Assembly: GCA_036346395.1 (NCBI GenBank)
Contig: CM070601.1
Coordinates: 13,947,763 to 14,011,762, forward strand
Direction: 5' to 3'
DNA length: 64,000 bases
From: Hsuehochloa calcarea
Lineage: Eukaryota > Streptophyta > Magnoliopsida > Poales > Poaceae
The notes beneath the pieces were generated by a model, which worked only from the letters and a program-made list of their open reading frames with translations, ran no database searches and had not been told where the DNA came from. Made by a program: the position numbers and the translations under genes. This document shows, in pieces, positions 35,356 through 46,810 of this stretch; within the stretch, counting starts at the first letter, position 1, and the number at the start of each line of letters is the position of its first letter.

Positions 35356-35617
35356 GATATCTTCAATAGATAGTCTTTAGTACACTCTTCAATATTTATA
35401 TTTTACAATTTTTCTTTGAAACAGACTCACATGTCAACTAGAGTAGATTAATATATCTTATTTTATTTTGCGTTATCTTATCTTGTTTTGCGTGCACGAC
35501 GGTCTCTTCAGAAAGAGACGATATGTGCTCTCTCTCCACACCCCCTCTCTTCCATATATGATTTTATTGATGTGACATAGCTAAAAGACAATAATAAATA
35601 CAATATTAGAGATGCCC
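35356..35617 (-). mobile_element. Tourist/PIF-like MITE, copy A
   Basis: 262 bp flanked by TAA (35353-35355 and 35618-35620). It is homologous along its length, in reverse, to the MITE at 55140-55450 (shared ACATGTCAACTAGAGTA, TTGCGTGCACGAC, CTCTCTTCCAT words). The ends GATATCTTCAATAG and ..TATTAGAGATGCCC are drifted inverted repeats. It has no coding capacity. Confidence 0.8.
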
Positions 35618-35739
35618 TAAGTGCTGAATTCAATAGCAAGACATCCACATTTATGCAAGGAGATTCCAAGATTGTCGGAGATACGTTTTTTTTTGGAAAA
35701 TTGTGCCCTTATTTTCTTTATTTTGAAATTGGTGGGGAA

Positions 35740-36690
35740 TTGTTGGAGATTTTCTACAAAAATTAATTATTTTGGGTCATATATAATTAGTGTTGATTTG
35801 CTTTAATCAAAGGTAAGAGAGAATGTGTTGCGGAGAAATGGTCTAATCGACCATGGATGCAGAATCATGCATGTGTCTATTGACTTGGTGGTTAATGCAT
35901 GAGCTTGTTCAAGGAATAATAGCCATGCATCTGATTCACTTGATGATGTTTGCATGCATGCTTGATACATGTGCTGTCCAGAGAAAGAAGACATTGTGCT
36001 TGTATGGCTGTGCAGTTATTAATGGGTCGTTAATTGATTGATGGCCAGGACAGCAGTTAACATGTGTGTTATTAATGATTGAATAATTTCATCGGTTGAT
36101 GAAATGATGCGTCTTTTGACGATTCGTGAGCGATCGTGTTTGTAGGCGATGGTTCTTAGCATAATACACAAATTGAGCGTTGGCTCTGTTCTTAAAACGA
36201 CAAAGAAACGTAATCACAAGACGATTATATAGATCATTCTCTCACTCGGATCGCTAGTGCATGGCACTTATGCAGGGTGTCATTCTCTAGTACTATTGAT
36301 AGTCCTGCAAAGGTTGAAGAGCATCCATGGTCGTCTTCACAAGTGCATAGTGGTGTAGCTGGCCCACGATCAAGACTCGGACTAGCCCAGCTGTGGAGCT
36401 TAAACGGTTTGCGCACCTCAATGCCTCGCTCAGAATTCACGTGACATTTTAACCTTAGGCTTCGAGCCATTATCCCAGAGGTCCAAGGCCCAACTCCACC
36501 TCTGTGAGTGCACATGCAAGGGATGTGGCTTCATTGTATCTTGGGAGGCTATTTGTTGGTAACCTGATGCACATCTTATGATGGGACACACAAGTCTTAA
36601 AGGGCAGCGACAATGTTATGTGCCTTGGAGCCGACCTTGCACATATTCAAGTTATCTTCGGACCTTTTGCACCAACACAGTTTACTATAT
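35740..36690. repeat. Segmental duplication, copy 2
   Basis: Partner of 27945-29900 without the 1.3 kb insertion. It has its own ~155 bp insertion at about 36349-36505 that begins near AGTGGTGTAGCTGGCCC and is bounded by AGTGCA-like words. Confidence 0.85.
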
Positions 36691-36739
36691 TTAAAAATTA
36701 TCTTCGGACCTTTTGCACCAACACAGTTTACTATATTTA
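36652..36739. repeat. 46 bp tandem duplication
   Basis: TTATCTTCGGACCTTTTGCA and the following CCAACACAGTTTACTATATTTA occur at 36652-36693 and 36698-36739. Confidence 0.95.
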
Positions 36740-38729
36740 CAAATCATGACACTAGTTTTGCTCTTAAGTCCCTAGAACCACTAATACTACCACAAACCAG
36801 CCCTATCCTTTCCTTTTAACCCCTAATCAACCAACAAATGTTGCCACTTGGCAGCCATGCCAAACACCAAGTGGTAGGTTGGACCCCTGGCTGGAGAGGT
36901 GGCAAGCAAGCAGGGGACACCAAGCTGGACAGATGGCAGACATGCAGGCTTGCTACTACCCAATTTAAGCCTCTCCCTAACCCCTTTGTGTAGCATGGGG
37001 AGGACAAGGGGAGCAACAAGGGAAGGAGAGTACCTGCATCATCATCTTTTTTGCTGCAATCCATGGTATTGTCTCTAGAACCTTTTCTAGATCATCACTC
37101 AGATTTCATCTAAAAAGTGTCATGCTAGTATGTAAACACAATCTTGCAATACCCAAATCGAGTTGATTATTATTCTTCAGTTTTACCGTAACTAGTAGTA
37201 GTAGATTTGTGCAAATCTTGAATGATCTAAACAAAGCCTAATTTGGAATAGAATGTCATGATTCTTGGACAATTTTTTGGTCATGCACTGCGATGCTATG
37301 CTCTCTAGATTCACAGCTGCTGAAAAACAGATCAAATAGGTTTTTATTTGTGTCCACTGGATGACAGATGCTACGCATAGATCATGGTAGGAATAGATTA
37401 TTGTGTATACAATATGCACACATACTGGATTACTCATCTGAATTAAATATAGCAACATAAGGTTAAACAACAACGCATATCATAATCATGTAAAATCCTG
37501 AATAAGTACTTTATTTATGTCCACTGTCGAGTATTAGAATTCACTTGACGTCTTGCTCAAGAACAAGTAAATATGATGTAAATAACAGCAGCAAATAGAT
37601 GAACTACGAGTACTTAAGGCATGTATACTTCGGTCCTCTAACTGCACACATTTCAATGCCATGGCCCCTATTATGTTTGGTTACCAACCACGTCAAACAA
37701 TTAATTAAAAAGGTTTTGACCCATGTTTAAGCACATCGCAGCTCTGCCTCTATTTCATTCCCAGTTGTATAGCGGCAGCAAATACATTAAATAAAACTAT
37801 GACTCACAATCTAGATTATTAATGTGATGCTTAGGTAAACACTTAGATGTACATTATCCCTGATTCAAGCGCACACATAATCTAAAAAATTGAAGGTATA
37901 CACAACAATCACTGCTTACATGCCTCTGTTTATCACAACCTTGGGTTTTCAGCTCACTCCTACATTTGTCCTTACATGTTTTAAATCAACGCTCAGAACA
38001 CTAAATGGAGTTATAAATCACATTCTAGATGTATACTTGATGTATAGATCGATGAAAGTAGCATTCATGTAAACTGGATGCTCATGTTTAACATTTAAAA
38101 GTTTACACAAATGAATATTGTGGAACTAAGAATAGTATGGATATGATTCTTGCTTGCGTATCTGATCTGACGTCACACCAAATCGCCATGGATCTCCCAG
38201 TCGCGTCGCTGATCTCCACTTTGGCTGTATCCGCGATGCTATGTTTGTAGAGATAAGAGTATGCTAAACTAGCGTACACTTTAAATTTTATCATGTAAAT
38301 CAGAAAGTTATGTAAGTATTCATAGTTTTTGGATAGCGTGCGGAGATACATCCTTAATTCGAGATAATCTCAGATATACTGCCATTATTGCGAGATAATT
38401 TAATATGAGATATCTATGTATTGGAGTTTTTTTAAAGGTACACTTAATTTAATATGAGATATCTATTTTGTTTGATTTAATGGTTCAGATTAGTTTTGAT
38501 TTAGTTATACTACACTTGGTAGTTTAAATAGTATAATCTCGATAGAGGTAGAATTGTAATTACCTATGTGAAAATTACATGTCACAAGAATAATATTTTC
38601 AATTATAGTTGAAAAAGTCTATAATATTCTCACAAAAAATATAATTATAAAAAATATATATTATACGCTTAACGAATCAATAATTAAATTTGATTTATGC
38701 TGCTTGCTTAGTTAGCTAAGGCAAGCACA
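36740..38729. other. Intergenic DNA upstream of the UGT pseudogene
   Basis: No gene was recognised. 38342-38396 repeats the UGT1 upstream block, and the last 300 bp are very AT-rich. Confidence 0.5.
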
Positions 38730-39763
38730 ATGAGAGAAACGGTGGTTCTGTACCCAGCCCTCGGCGTGGGGCACCTGGTGCCGATGGTCGAGCTGGCCAA
38801 GCTCTTCCTGCGACGCAGCCTCACCGTCACCATCGTTGTATTCGAGTCGCCAGCCACGACGTCCCGGCTGCGGCGGACGCCGAGCAGGGCGATCCTTTCG
38901 TGAAGGTGTTCGATCTCCTCCGCCGCATGAACGCGCCGCTCCGCGACTACCTCCGCTCTGTCCTCCCCTCCGTGCGCGCTCTTGTCCTCGACATTTTGTG
39001 CGCCGACGCCCTCGATGTCGCCACAGAGCTCGGTGTACCGACCTACTTCTTCTACACCGGCGGCGCCAGCAGCCTCGCCGTCTTCCTGTACCTCCCGCAT
39101 ATGCAGGCCAAGATAGACTCCAGCTTCGGGGATACGGGCGACGCGACGCTCTCCTTCCCTGGTAACCCCCCGTTCAAACCCACGGAGCTCCCCAAAACTG
39201 CGCTCGACCGGAACAACGAGGCGTACAAGAGGTTCCTGCACGCGTTCGAGCGGATCCCGGAATCCCGCGGCATCCTCATCAACACATTCGAGTGGCTGGA
39301 GGCGAGGACCCTGCGTGCGTTAAGGGACGGCGCGTGCATCCCCGGCCGTCCCACGCCGCCTGTCTAGTGCGTCGGTCCGTTAGTCTCGGGAGGCGAGAGA
39401 AGAAGCATGAGTGCCTGGCATGGCTGGACGCGCAGCCGGAGAACAGTGTTGTGTTCCTCTGCTTCGGGAGCATGGGCTCGTTCCCCAAGAATCAGCTTGA
39501 GGAGATCGCCACTGGGCTGGAGATGTCCGGACAGAGGTTCTTGTGGGTGGTGCGGAGTCCGTACAGGGACAGCCCAAACTTGCTCGCGGACGCGCTCCCC
39601 GAACCAGACCTCGGTGAGCTTCTACCGGAAGAAAGGACCTTAGGGTTCGTGGCCAAGTCATGGGCACCGCAAGCGGACGTGCTGCGTCATAAGGCCACAG
39701 GAGCTTTCGTGACGTATTCCTGGTGGAACTCGACATTGAAAGGTATCACAACAGGGTTGACTC
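38730..39763 (+). pseudogene. UDP-glycosyltransferase pseudogene, 5' part (cut by a Copia element)
   Basis: ATG 38730 begins MRETVVLYPALGVGHLVPM, nearly the same as UGT1. Lesions: about 82 bp missing near 38859 (between ESPA and HDVPAAADAEQ of the family reading), which shifts frame; a TAG at 39365-39367 where UGT1 has Tyr (PPV-stop-CVGP); a 1 nt loss near 39400; and HCGWNS of the PSPG box changed to YSWWNS. Between them, long stretches still match (RRMNAPLRDYLRSVLPSVRA, NRNNEAYKRFLHAFERIPES-like, VVFLCFGSMGSFPKNQLEE). The gene is then broken inside the PSPG box, after GITTGL, by the element starting at 39764. The remainder is at 52264-52564. Confidence 0.93.
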
Positions 39764-40032
39764 GGTTGATATCGTAATCTGAATTATATAATATGAAAGA
39801 ATTTGGATTAGTTACCATATTAGCAGATATATTTCCTACTTAGACTCTAAGTTCTTTATCCCTATATATACCTCTTGTAAGTCGTATTGCGAGAGAGACG
39901 CCTTATTGTAATCTCATATGATTTGTAAACACTCCACATATAGAGATTATCGTCGGTTGGCGTCCGTAGTTTTTTTCGCAATGGTTTTCACGTAAAAATT
40001 TGTGTCTCACTTTTGTCCCTATTTTTCTAACA
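39764..40032 (+). repeat. 5' LTR of the Copia element in the UGT pseudogene
   Basis: Direct repeat of 51993-52263. The first base has changed (GGTTGATATC against TGTTAATATT). Confidence 0.92.
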
Positions 40033-41407
40033 AATGGTATCAGAGCACAGGATATTAAATTTTTTTAAAAAGAGAGACACGAGAAAAAAAAATACAGCAG
40101 ATCAATTCCACCGCCTCCGTCGTCTCACGAGCACATCTTCATCCGCTGCTTCGGCGCTCGCGTCGGCCGTCATCTGCTGCGATCACCCGTCCTCGGTCCG
40201 TGCGCTCTCTACCGAGATAGCCGCCCGCTCAGTTTTTTGGTCGTGCCAATTGTCAGTTCTCGCCATCACGGGAAGGAGCACAAACCAAGTCATCTCGTAG
40301 AGAAGGGAAAAGCAATCAGCCGCACGTATTAACTCCAGCTCTTTCTTTGATACATCACCAAGGAAGGTGTTGGGCCGAAAATGCGACTAGAGGGTGGGTG
40401 AATAGGAGTACGCTCACTTTTTCACAAATAATTGATTCGATAATATTTCACTCCAGTAGCTAAGAGAGCTATGAAGATCAGTATATCAGTACAGCGGAAG
40501 ATTAATATTGAATACAATTTAAAACCCCTAAGCAATACGACAAAAACAACAAAGATTGAAACAATTCAATGCACTGGCGGTCTGACCTCCGGCCTTGGGT
40601 GGTCTGACCGATTCCCTAGCGGTCTGACCTCTGGCCTTGGACGTTCTAACCGATTTCCTCCAGAACAGAAGAACAGCCCCGACGACGAAGATGAAAATAG
40701 ATAAAACTTTTGATCTACTACTCCAAACATGATAAAACTTGAAACACACCTTCTCTATGATATCAGGAAGCTATTCCAATAGAAGATTGTGATAATTCTG
40801 GGAAGAATAGCGATCCTTTTCGATTTGATTGAAGAAGGGTTCAAAACCGGGTCAAAACAAAAACTAGGTCAAAACTCTTGCTTGTGGGTGATTGATGATC
40901 AATATGATCCTAGATAGATCCCCACACGTCACAGCAAGCTAGATCACATGAAAAAACCAAGCAAAAACTCACGGATCAAAGAAAAACCTAAAATCATCAA
41001 ATAGAGAGAAAGAACGCAATGAGACAAAACATTGATCAAACTTTCCTTTGATTGATTGATATGATCAGGGCTTACAGCCACTCCATCAATGGAGGACAAT
41101 GCTCAATCCAAGAGCACAAAAATCACATCAAACATCAAGAACCCTAGCCTCTACAAAATCTCTCCCTAAGAAAATTAGGGTTTACAAGAATTGCAAAAGA
41201 GGCAAAGCGATGGTGCAGCCACCACCCTCTCCTATTTATAGTGGAGGCTTAGACCTTCTAGATGTTTGATCCTATTGGGCTCCCGTTAAGGCCCAAAACA
41301 AATGGGACACATACGTACGTATTTTAATGCGCGCTTTATCTCCCTTTGACCTTTATCTCTCTTGTTTAGACCTAACTAGCTACCTAAGACTATTACAGAG
41401 AATCGAG

Positions 41408-41577
41408 AAGGTCTTACGACTATGTAGTGATCGTGAGAAGGACTTACGACCATGAAATGGTCGTAGAAGGACTTGCGACCATGTAATGGTCGTAGAAAGA
41501 CTTACGACCAGGTAGTAGTCGTAGTAAGACTTACGACTATGGGGGGTGATTGTAGAAGGTCTTACAATCACTTGGTA
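41408..41577. repeat. Tandem array of a 29-31 bp palindromic unit, about six copies
   Basis: Each unit reads AAGGACTTACGACCATGNAA then TGGTCGTAG, so every copy is itself an inverted repeat (TTACGACCA / TGGTCGTAG). Confidence 0.92.
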
Positions 41578-41848
41578 GGCCTCTCCCTTATAAAAATAAG
41601 GGGTACTTCTGGAGACTATGTGACATCATATTTACCTATAATAAGAATTATAGATAATAGATAAAATGAGGATTATTAGATCCTCGTCATCTAGCCCCCC
41701 AGCTTCAAGTGAAAGTAACTTACTTGGTGAAGGATTCGCAAATGGTCTTACGACTATGAAAAATATCGTAGAACCATAGTCGAAGGAAAAACTCTTCGAC
41801 ATTTGAGTGTTACTTTGACCAGGAGTTTGCTTGGTCAGAAATGTTGCT

Positions 41849-42260
41849 TACGACTATTAAAAGTCATAAAACCCCTACAACGTAGTAGTGGTCGTAGTAA
41901 AGCGATCGGAGAAAAACCCTTCCGATCGATACTTCCTTCGCCGTAAAGACTTGGTCAAGAAAGTAATTTTGCTTGGAGGTGACAAAACTAACCTAACTTT
42001 ATCGAACAGACCGTCGGGAATTGCAAACGAATTCCACAGATCTGTTGATAAAACGGTTCCCGAAGCGATTGCAATCGTGAAGATTGCTTACGACTATCAA
42101 AAAGTCGTAAAAACCCCTCTGACCGTCTGGTGGTCGTAGTAGGGAATCGGAGAAAAACCCTTCCGATTGATACTTCCTTCACCGTAAAGACTTTGGTCAA
42201 GAAAGTAATTTCGCAGGGGTGACAATACGCACCTAATTTTTCTCGAACGGACCATCTGGT
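41849..42260. repeat. Two-copy direct repeat, period about 240 bp
   Basis: GCTTACGACTAT..AAAAGTC, then CGGAGAAAAACCCTTCCGAT and TGGTCAAGAAAGTAATTT, occur in the same order from 41849 and from about 42084. Confidence 0.82.
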
Positions 42261-42429
42261 AATGAGCACCTCGAGGAGGTGTGGTGGGATAAAGTCGCGA
42301 GGATAGATAAGTCAAGAACCCTGATTTGTATATTCGACCTTTGCTAGGTCGACTATGAATGTAAGTATCTTCAAAATACTTATATATGTGGCTTTCCTTC
42401 TCTTCTCACTTGCTTTCTTTTTCGTAAAG

Positions 42430-43650
42430 CTCGAGCAAATTGTCGCTGTCGGTGAGTACCATCGACAACTTTTAGAGCTAAGACAGAGAAAGAACTACTC
42501 GTGCGAGGCGGAGAGATGGTAAGTCACTTATCATCGTAGTTGTTTTCGACTTAACTACTCGTATAATGTTTTACGAGAATAGTCATGGAAAAAACTCATG
42601 ACAAAGTACTAGTCGTAAAAAAGCTTACGACCAGGTAGTGGTCGTAGAAAAACTTACGACCATGACATAGTCGTAGAAAAACTTACGACTAGGTCGGTGG
42701 TTGTAGAAGTACTTACAACCAATCGGCTGATGTTTATCTCCATTTCTGTTCTTTGTAGGTTAAACAGTGACATGAAGACTTTAGCTGACTCACTCGATTA
42801 CGAAAAAGAGGAGTCGAGAAAGCTAAGGGAGGAAATAATAGTTCTCTCGGATAGACTTCGAGAGGTCGCTCTGATCTAGAAGATTGCGGGAAAAAATAAA
42901 CAAGATGAAGTCTTGAACTTAAAGACTTTTGATCTTTAACCTTTACCTAACTCTCATTTCTTCTCGGATAAAGAAAATGAGATCACGAAGCTCGGTCAAG
43001 TTCAAGAAAAAGCTTTGGTTATTCAGGAGTTTTCTCGTATTACCAAGGACAAGGATCAAGAACTCGAGGGTCTGAGAACTCAAGTAATAGGTAAGTAATT
43101 CTTTACCTGTTGTCCTTTTCGAGCATTTTCTCTTTTCTAACGCCAATTTCTTGTTCAAAAATTGCTGCCGAATTGAGAAGCCTCAAGGCTGAAATCCAAG
43201 AGAAGACCTTGATCTACAATGAGTCCATCCGCATTGCTAAGATGAATGCAGAGGACATCAGAGCATGGGAGAAAAAGCACTCTGAAACCATTGCTTCCCA
43301 TCAAGAAGAGGTTAAGAAACTGGATTCTCAATTAGTAGGTAATAAATGCTTTTACCTACAATTATCTTTGTGTTATCTTCCTCTAGAAGTTTATTTTTGT
43401 TTGACCGGTTTTATTCTTTTCAGAACAAGTGGTCGAAAACAAGAAACTTCGCGAGGCTTCGACTTGTACCCAACAGGAGATGGAGTCGATGAAGACTAGT
43501 CTTCAAGGCAACATCACGCTCCTGAACAATGTGCTTAGTGAGCTATATTCTGAGGGAAAAACTCCTCGAGAAGATACTGTAGCTGCTCACATAAGTACCA
43601 TTGGGGAACAAGTCGGAAACTTGCAAGAAATGGTGACCACTCAAGGCTAA
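42430..43650 (+). pseudogene. Coiled-coil antisense ORF of a gypsy element (with introns)
   Basis: Open exon-like pieces on the plus strand: LNSDMKTLADSLDYEKEESR (about 42760-42880, after an AG at 42757-42758), then IAAELRSLKAEIQEK and AWEKKHSETIASHQEEVKKL (about 43158-43340), then EQVVENKKLREAST..GEQVGNLQEMVTTQG ending TAA at 43648-43650 (acceptor TTTTCAG near 43424). All are charged heptad-type coiled coil. Similar C-terminal coiled coils follow the 'putative gypsy type transposon' domain in plant retroelement proteins, but that domain is not visible here. One piece ends in an in-frame stop (42879), so the copy is probably dead. Function is unknown. Confidence 0.5.
42611..42725. repeat. Second array of the TTACGACCA/TGGTCGTAG palindrome, about four copies
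   Basis: GTCGTAAAAAAGCTTACGAC, CAGGTAGTGGTCGTAG, then AAAAACTTACGACCATGACA and further copies, matching the unit at 41408-41577. Confidence 0.9.
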
Positions 43651-43927
43651 TCAAGTCAATCAATAAGGAGGCGATCGGCCGGAGTAAGTTACGCTTTGGC
43701 GAAACTTAAAGCTCAAGACCCCACCTTAATGTGCAACCAATTGAAGCCGATCGTCCGATTGAGGAAATGCTTTAATAACTTTATCCTAGCCCCGATTATT
43801 TGCTTAGATTGTTTAGACAATCTAAGTAAATAGTGTTTGAAATAGGGTTTCAAAACAAAGAGAGGCTTGTTTAACTTATAGTTTTTGTTATGGTTGTCAA
43901 GCACTTGATCGAAAGAGTAGAAACGAC

Positions 43928-44466
43928 TCGACACTAGGAAGTTCCTTCTAGTGGGCAGGACCACGTGCAGAGAGGAAAGGCTTCGACTAGGTGATGTTAC
44001 CATCTCCGACTACTTTAATCAAACCAAGAACAGCAACTTGAGTTAAGCAAACGTCTAGAGGACTTTAATAATTCGTTCGCCCTTTTACGATGGACTCGAT
44101 AAGTCTTTTCCAAGAGCAAAAGTAGGAGACGAGCGGCGCTTAGGAAGTTCCTTCTAGTGGGCGTGACCACATGCGAGAGGAAAAACTTCGACTAGGTGTG
44201 TCTCTTCCTTCGACTACCAAAACGAAACGAGTATATCAAAGGTGGTCGAATAAATATATCAAGTGCACTCTACTTAGAATATTTTTTGGAAATCACTGAA
44301 AAAATAAACTAAGATTGAGAGAGTTGGCTCTGAGAACATTTCGACTGGATAGAACCCGAGCTCTTTGTATTGGCTGAAAAATGAGTAACGAGTCGATGCT
44401 AGGAAATTCCTTCTAGTGGGCGTAACCACATGCAGATAGGAGAAGTTTCGACTAGATGATGTTACT
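43928..44466. repeat. Three dispersed copies of an ~80 bp repeat
   Basis: GGAAGTTCCTTCTAGTGGGC, then GACCACRTGCAGA..GGAAAAACTTCGACTAGGTG, occurs near 43928-44008, 44132-44208 and 44388-44466, on the pol 3' side of the gypsy fragment. Confidence 0.9.
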
Positions 44467-44569
44467 TGCTTTTCGACCAGTGTAAAGAAAACTGGGTGTT
44501 TTTGTATCATAGTCGAAAGATTAAAAAAGCACTACTCAAAAAATAAGGCAAGAGAAGTAGAAAGAACAC

Positions 44570-46810
44570 GGACTTTTATTGCTCGAGAAATTGGTCACAC
44601 ATAGAATTTGCGTGGCGGTCGATGTTCCAAGAGTTTGAGAGAACCTGTCCAGTCTTCCATCGCTAGTCGTACCGACCCTGGCCGAGTTACTTCGACCACT
44701 GTGTAAGGACCTTCCCATTTGGGGAAAGTTTATTCCGATTAGACTTGGATTGGCAGAGCCTCAATACCAAGTCACCTCTGAGGAAGGTCTGCGAGGTTGG
44801 ACCTTACGATCATAGTATCTGCGCGCAGGCTTGTTGGTAGACCGAACGGATTAAGGCTAGGTTTCTCCTTTCTTGAGTAGGTTAATGTCATCTCGCTCGA
44901 AGTTGTTCTGATCCGAGTTGTTGAAAGTTTCAACTCGTGTCGACCGCAATTTTAGCTCCGAGGAAGCATGGCTTCGCCTCGAACACTAGAAAAATGGTGT
45001 TTCTCCCGTTGTTCGCTCGTGGTCGTCGTTTGACCGCCCATAACACGGAGGGTAATTCTTGTACCCAAGCCCCGAGCGCTAACAAGTGGGTCGAAGACTC
45101 GGGTTTTAATTCCTCGCATTATTTGGCCGTTTGCACGTTCGACCGCCCCGTTGCTTTGGGGATGTGCAACAGAAGCATAGCATAACTTGGTACCCAACTC
45201 GTCGCAAAATTCCTGAAATTTTGCACTTGCGAATTGTTTACCATTGTCTGTAATTATCCGACTCGGAACTCCAAATCGGCTAATTACGCATCTCATCATG
45301 AACCTTTTTGCTGCTTCCGTTGTTATCCCAGTTACAGGTTCAGCTTCAATCCATTTTGTGAACGTGTCAATAGCCACAAAAAGGAATTCGAAACCTCCTG
45401 GAGCTTTGGGAAACGGTCCTAGGATATCGAGACCCCAGGTCGCAAAAGGCCAAGAAAGAGGTATTGTCTGTAATGCTTGAGCTGGTTGGTGTATCTGTCT
45501 ACCATGGAATTGGCACTGGACACACTTTTTAACCACCTCCTTAGCATCGTACAGGGCTGTAGGCCAGTAAAAACCTTATCGAAAGGCTTTACCAACCAAT
45601 GTTCTGTAGGAAGCATGTGTCCCACAGATGCCACTGTGTATATCGTGAAGGAGTGTTATTCCTTCGTTTTGCGGAATGCATCGCATGAGTATCCCTTGGG
45701 TTCCTCGTTTGTAGAGGACTCCTTCGACCAAAGTATACATTTTGGCTTTTCGGGATAAACGATCTGCCTCAAGATCATCTTCGGGTACGGAACCCTTGCG
45801 AAGATACTCGTAGATGGGAGTCATCCAGGTATCCTCGTAGTCTAATGAGGCCATCTCAATAGGAGGTGTCTCTGGTTCTTCGACCAGAGACGGCTTTTGG
45901 AGTTGCTCCAAGAAAACTCCTTTTGGTACCGTAGATCGGGAAGAAGCCATCCGAGCAAGTTGGTCTGCGAGGAAATTATCCTTTCGAGGGATGAATTGTA
46001 CCTCGAAACCTAAAAAATGCTTTTCTAGCTTATGCATTCGATAAGTATCGAGACATTGTCGAGCTGAGAGCACCGTACTCTTTCCGACTTGATTTACGAC
46101 TAGTTGAGAGTCTCCTCTCACGAGTAGTCGATTTAATTGAGAGTGCTTTCGCACTCGTATGCCGCTAGCAAACCTTCGTACTCGCCACATTGTTAGTGGC
46201 CCAAAGTTTAATTGTATGGCATACTTTAAGGTTTCTCCTAGAGGAGATACCAGACCCTCCGACCCAGAGCCACTTAAAGTAAGTGACCCGTCAAAGTACA
46301 TCATCCACGGTCGGGAATCAGATCGGGATCCCGAACAGTTCAGATTTGTCCATTCGCGACAAAGTCCGCCAAGATCTGAGATTTTATGGCCGTTCGGGAC
46401 ACGAAATGGAGGTCGAACTCCCAAGCTCGATCGACCATTTTGCCATGCGTCCCCATTGTTTCCTTATTATGGAGGATTGCTCCCAAAGGAAACTCGGGCA
46501 TGACAAACTATTTTGTGCGCTGAAAATAATGCCGCAGCTTCTCGAAGACATGAGGAGGGCATATAGAAGTTTTTGGACCCGAGGGTAACGCCCTTAGGTC
46601 CGTGTAAAACTTCACTAACGTAGTAAACCGGTCGTTATGCGTTTCACGTTCTACGACCAAGATCTGCGCTTTCGCCGCTGTGGCGTGGCGACTAGGTAAA
46701 TTAAGAGCGCCTCTTCCGGCTTTGGAGAAACCGAATCAGAGCACTCGAAGGTACCTCTTGACATGCTCAAAGGCGCTGTTGCCTCGCTCGACCACTCAAA
46801 ACCTACATGT
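44570..46810 (-). pseudogene. Ty3/gypsy pol fragment: RT end, RNase H, integrase
   Basis: Minus-strand reading from 46810 down: RPVYYVSEVLHGPKGVT and FSAHKI (RT/RNase H junction, about 46640-46500); RNase H MMYFDGSLTLSGSGS, LLVRGDSQLVVNQVGK and FIPRKDNFLADQLARMAS (about 46300-45940); the zinc-binding region and integrase core CVQCQFHGRQIH, WGLDILGPFPKAPGG, AIDTFTKWIEAEPV, ITDNGKQFAS and HPQSNGAVERANGQI (about 45520-45060); then the integrase tail FNNSDQNNFERDDINLL and GRLDRFSQTLGT (to about 44570). Stops and frame changes are frequent. Upstream RT, protease and gag are absent. Enzymes of this type copy and integrate element DNA, but this copy cannot. Confidence 0.9.

Noticed and set aside
36349..36505. 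~155 bp insertion as a SINE
   Set aside because: No convincing A/B box promoter pair or poly(A)/T tail. Left as an unclassified insertion.
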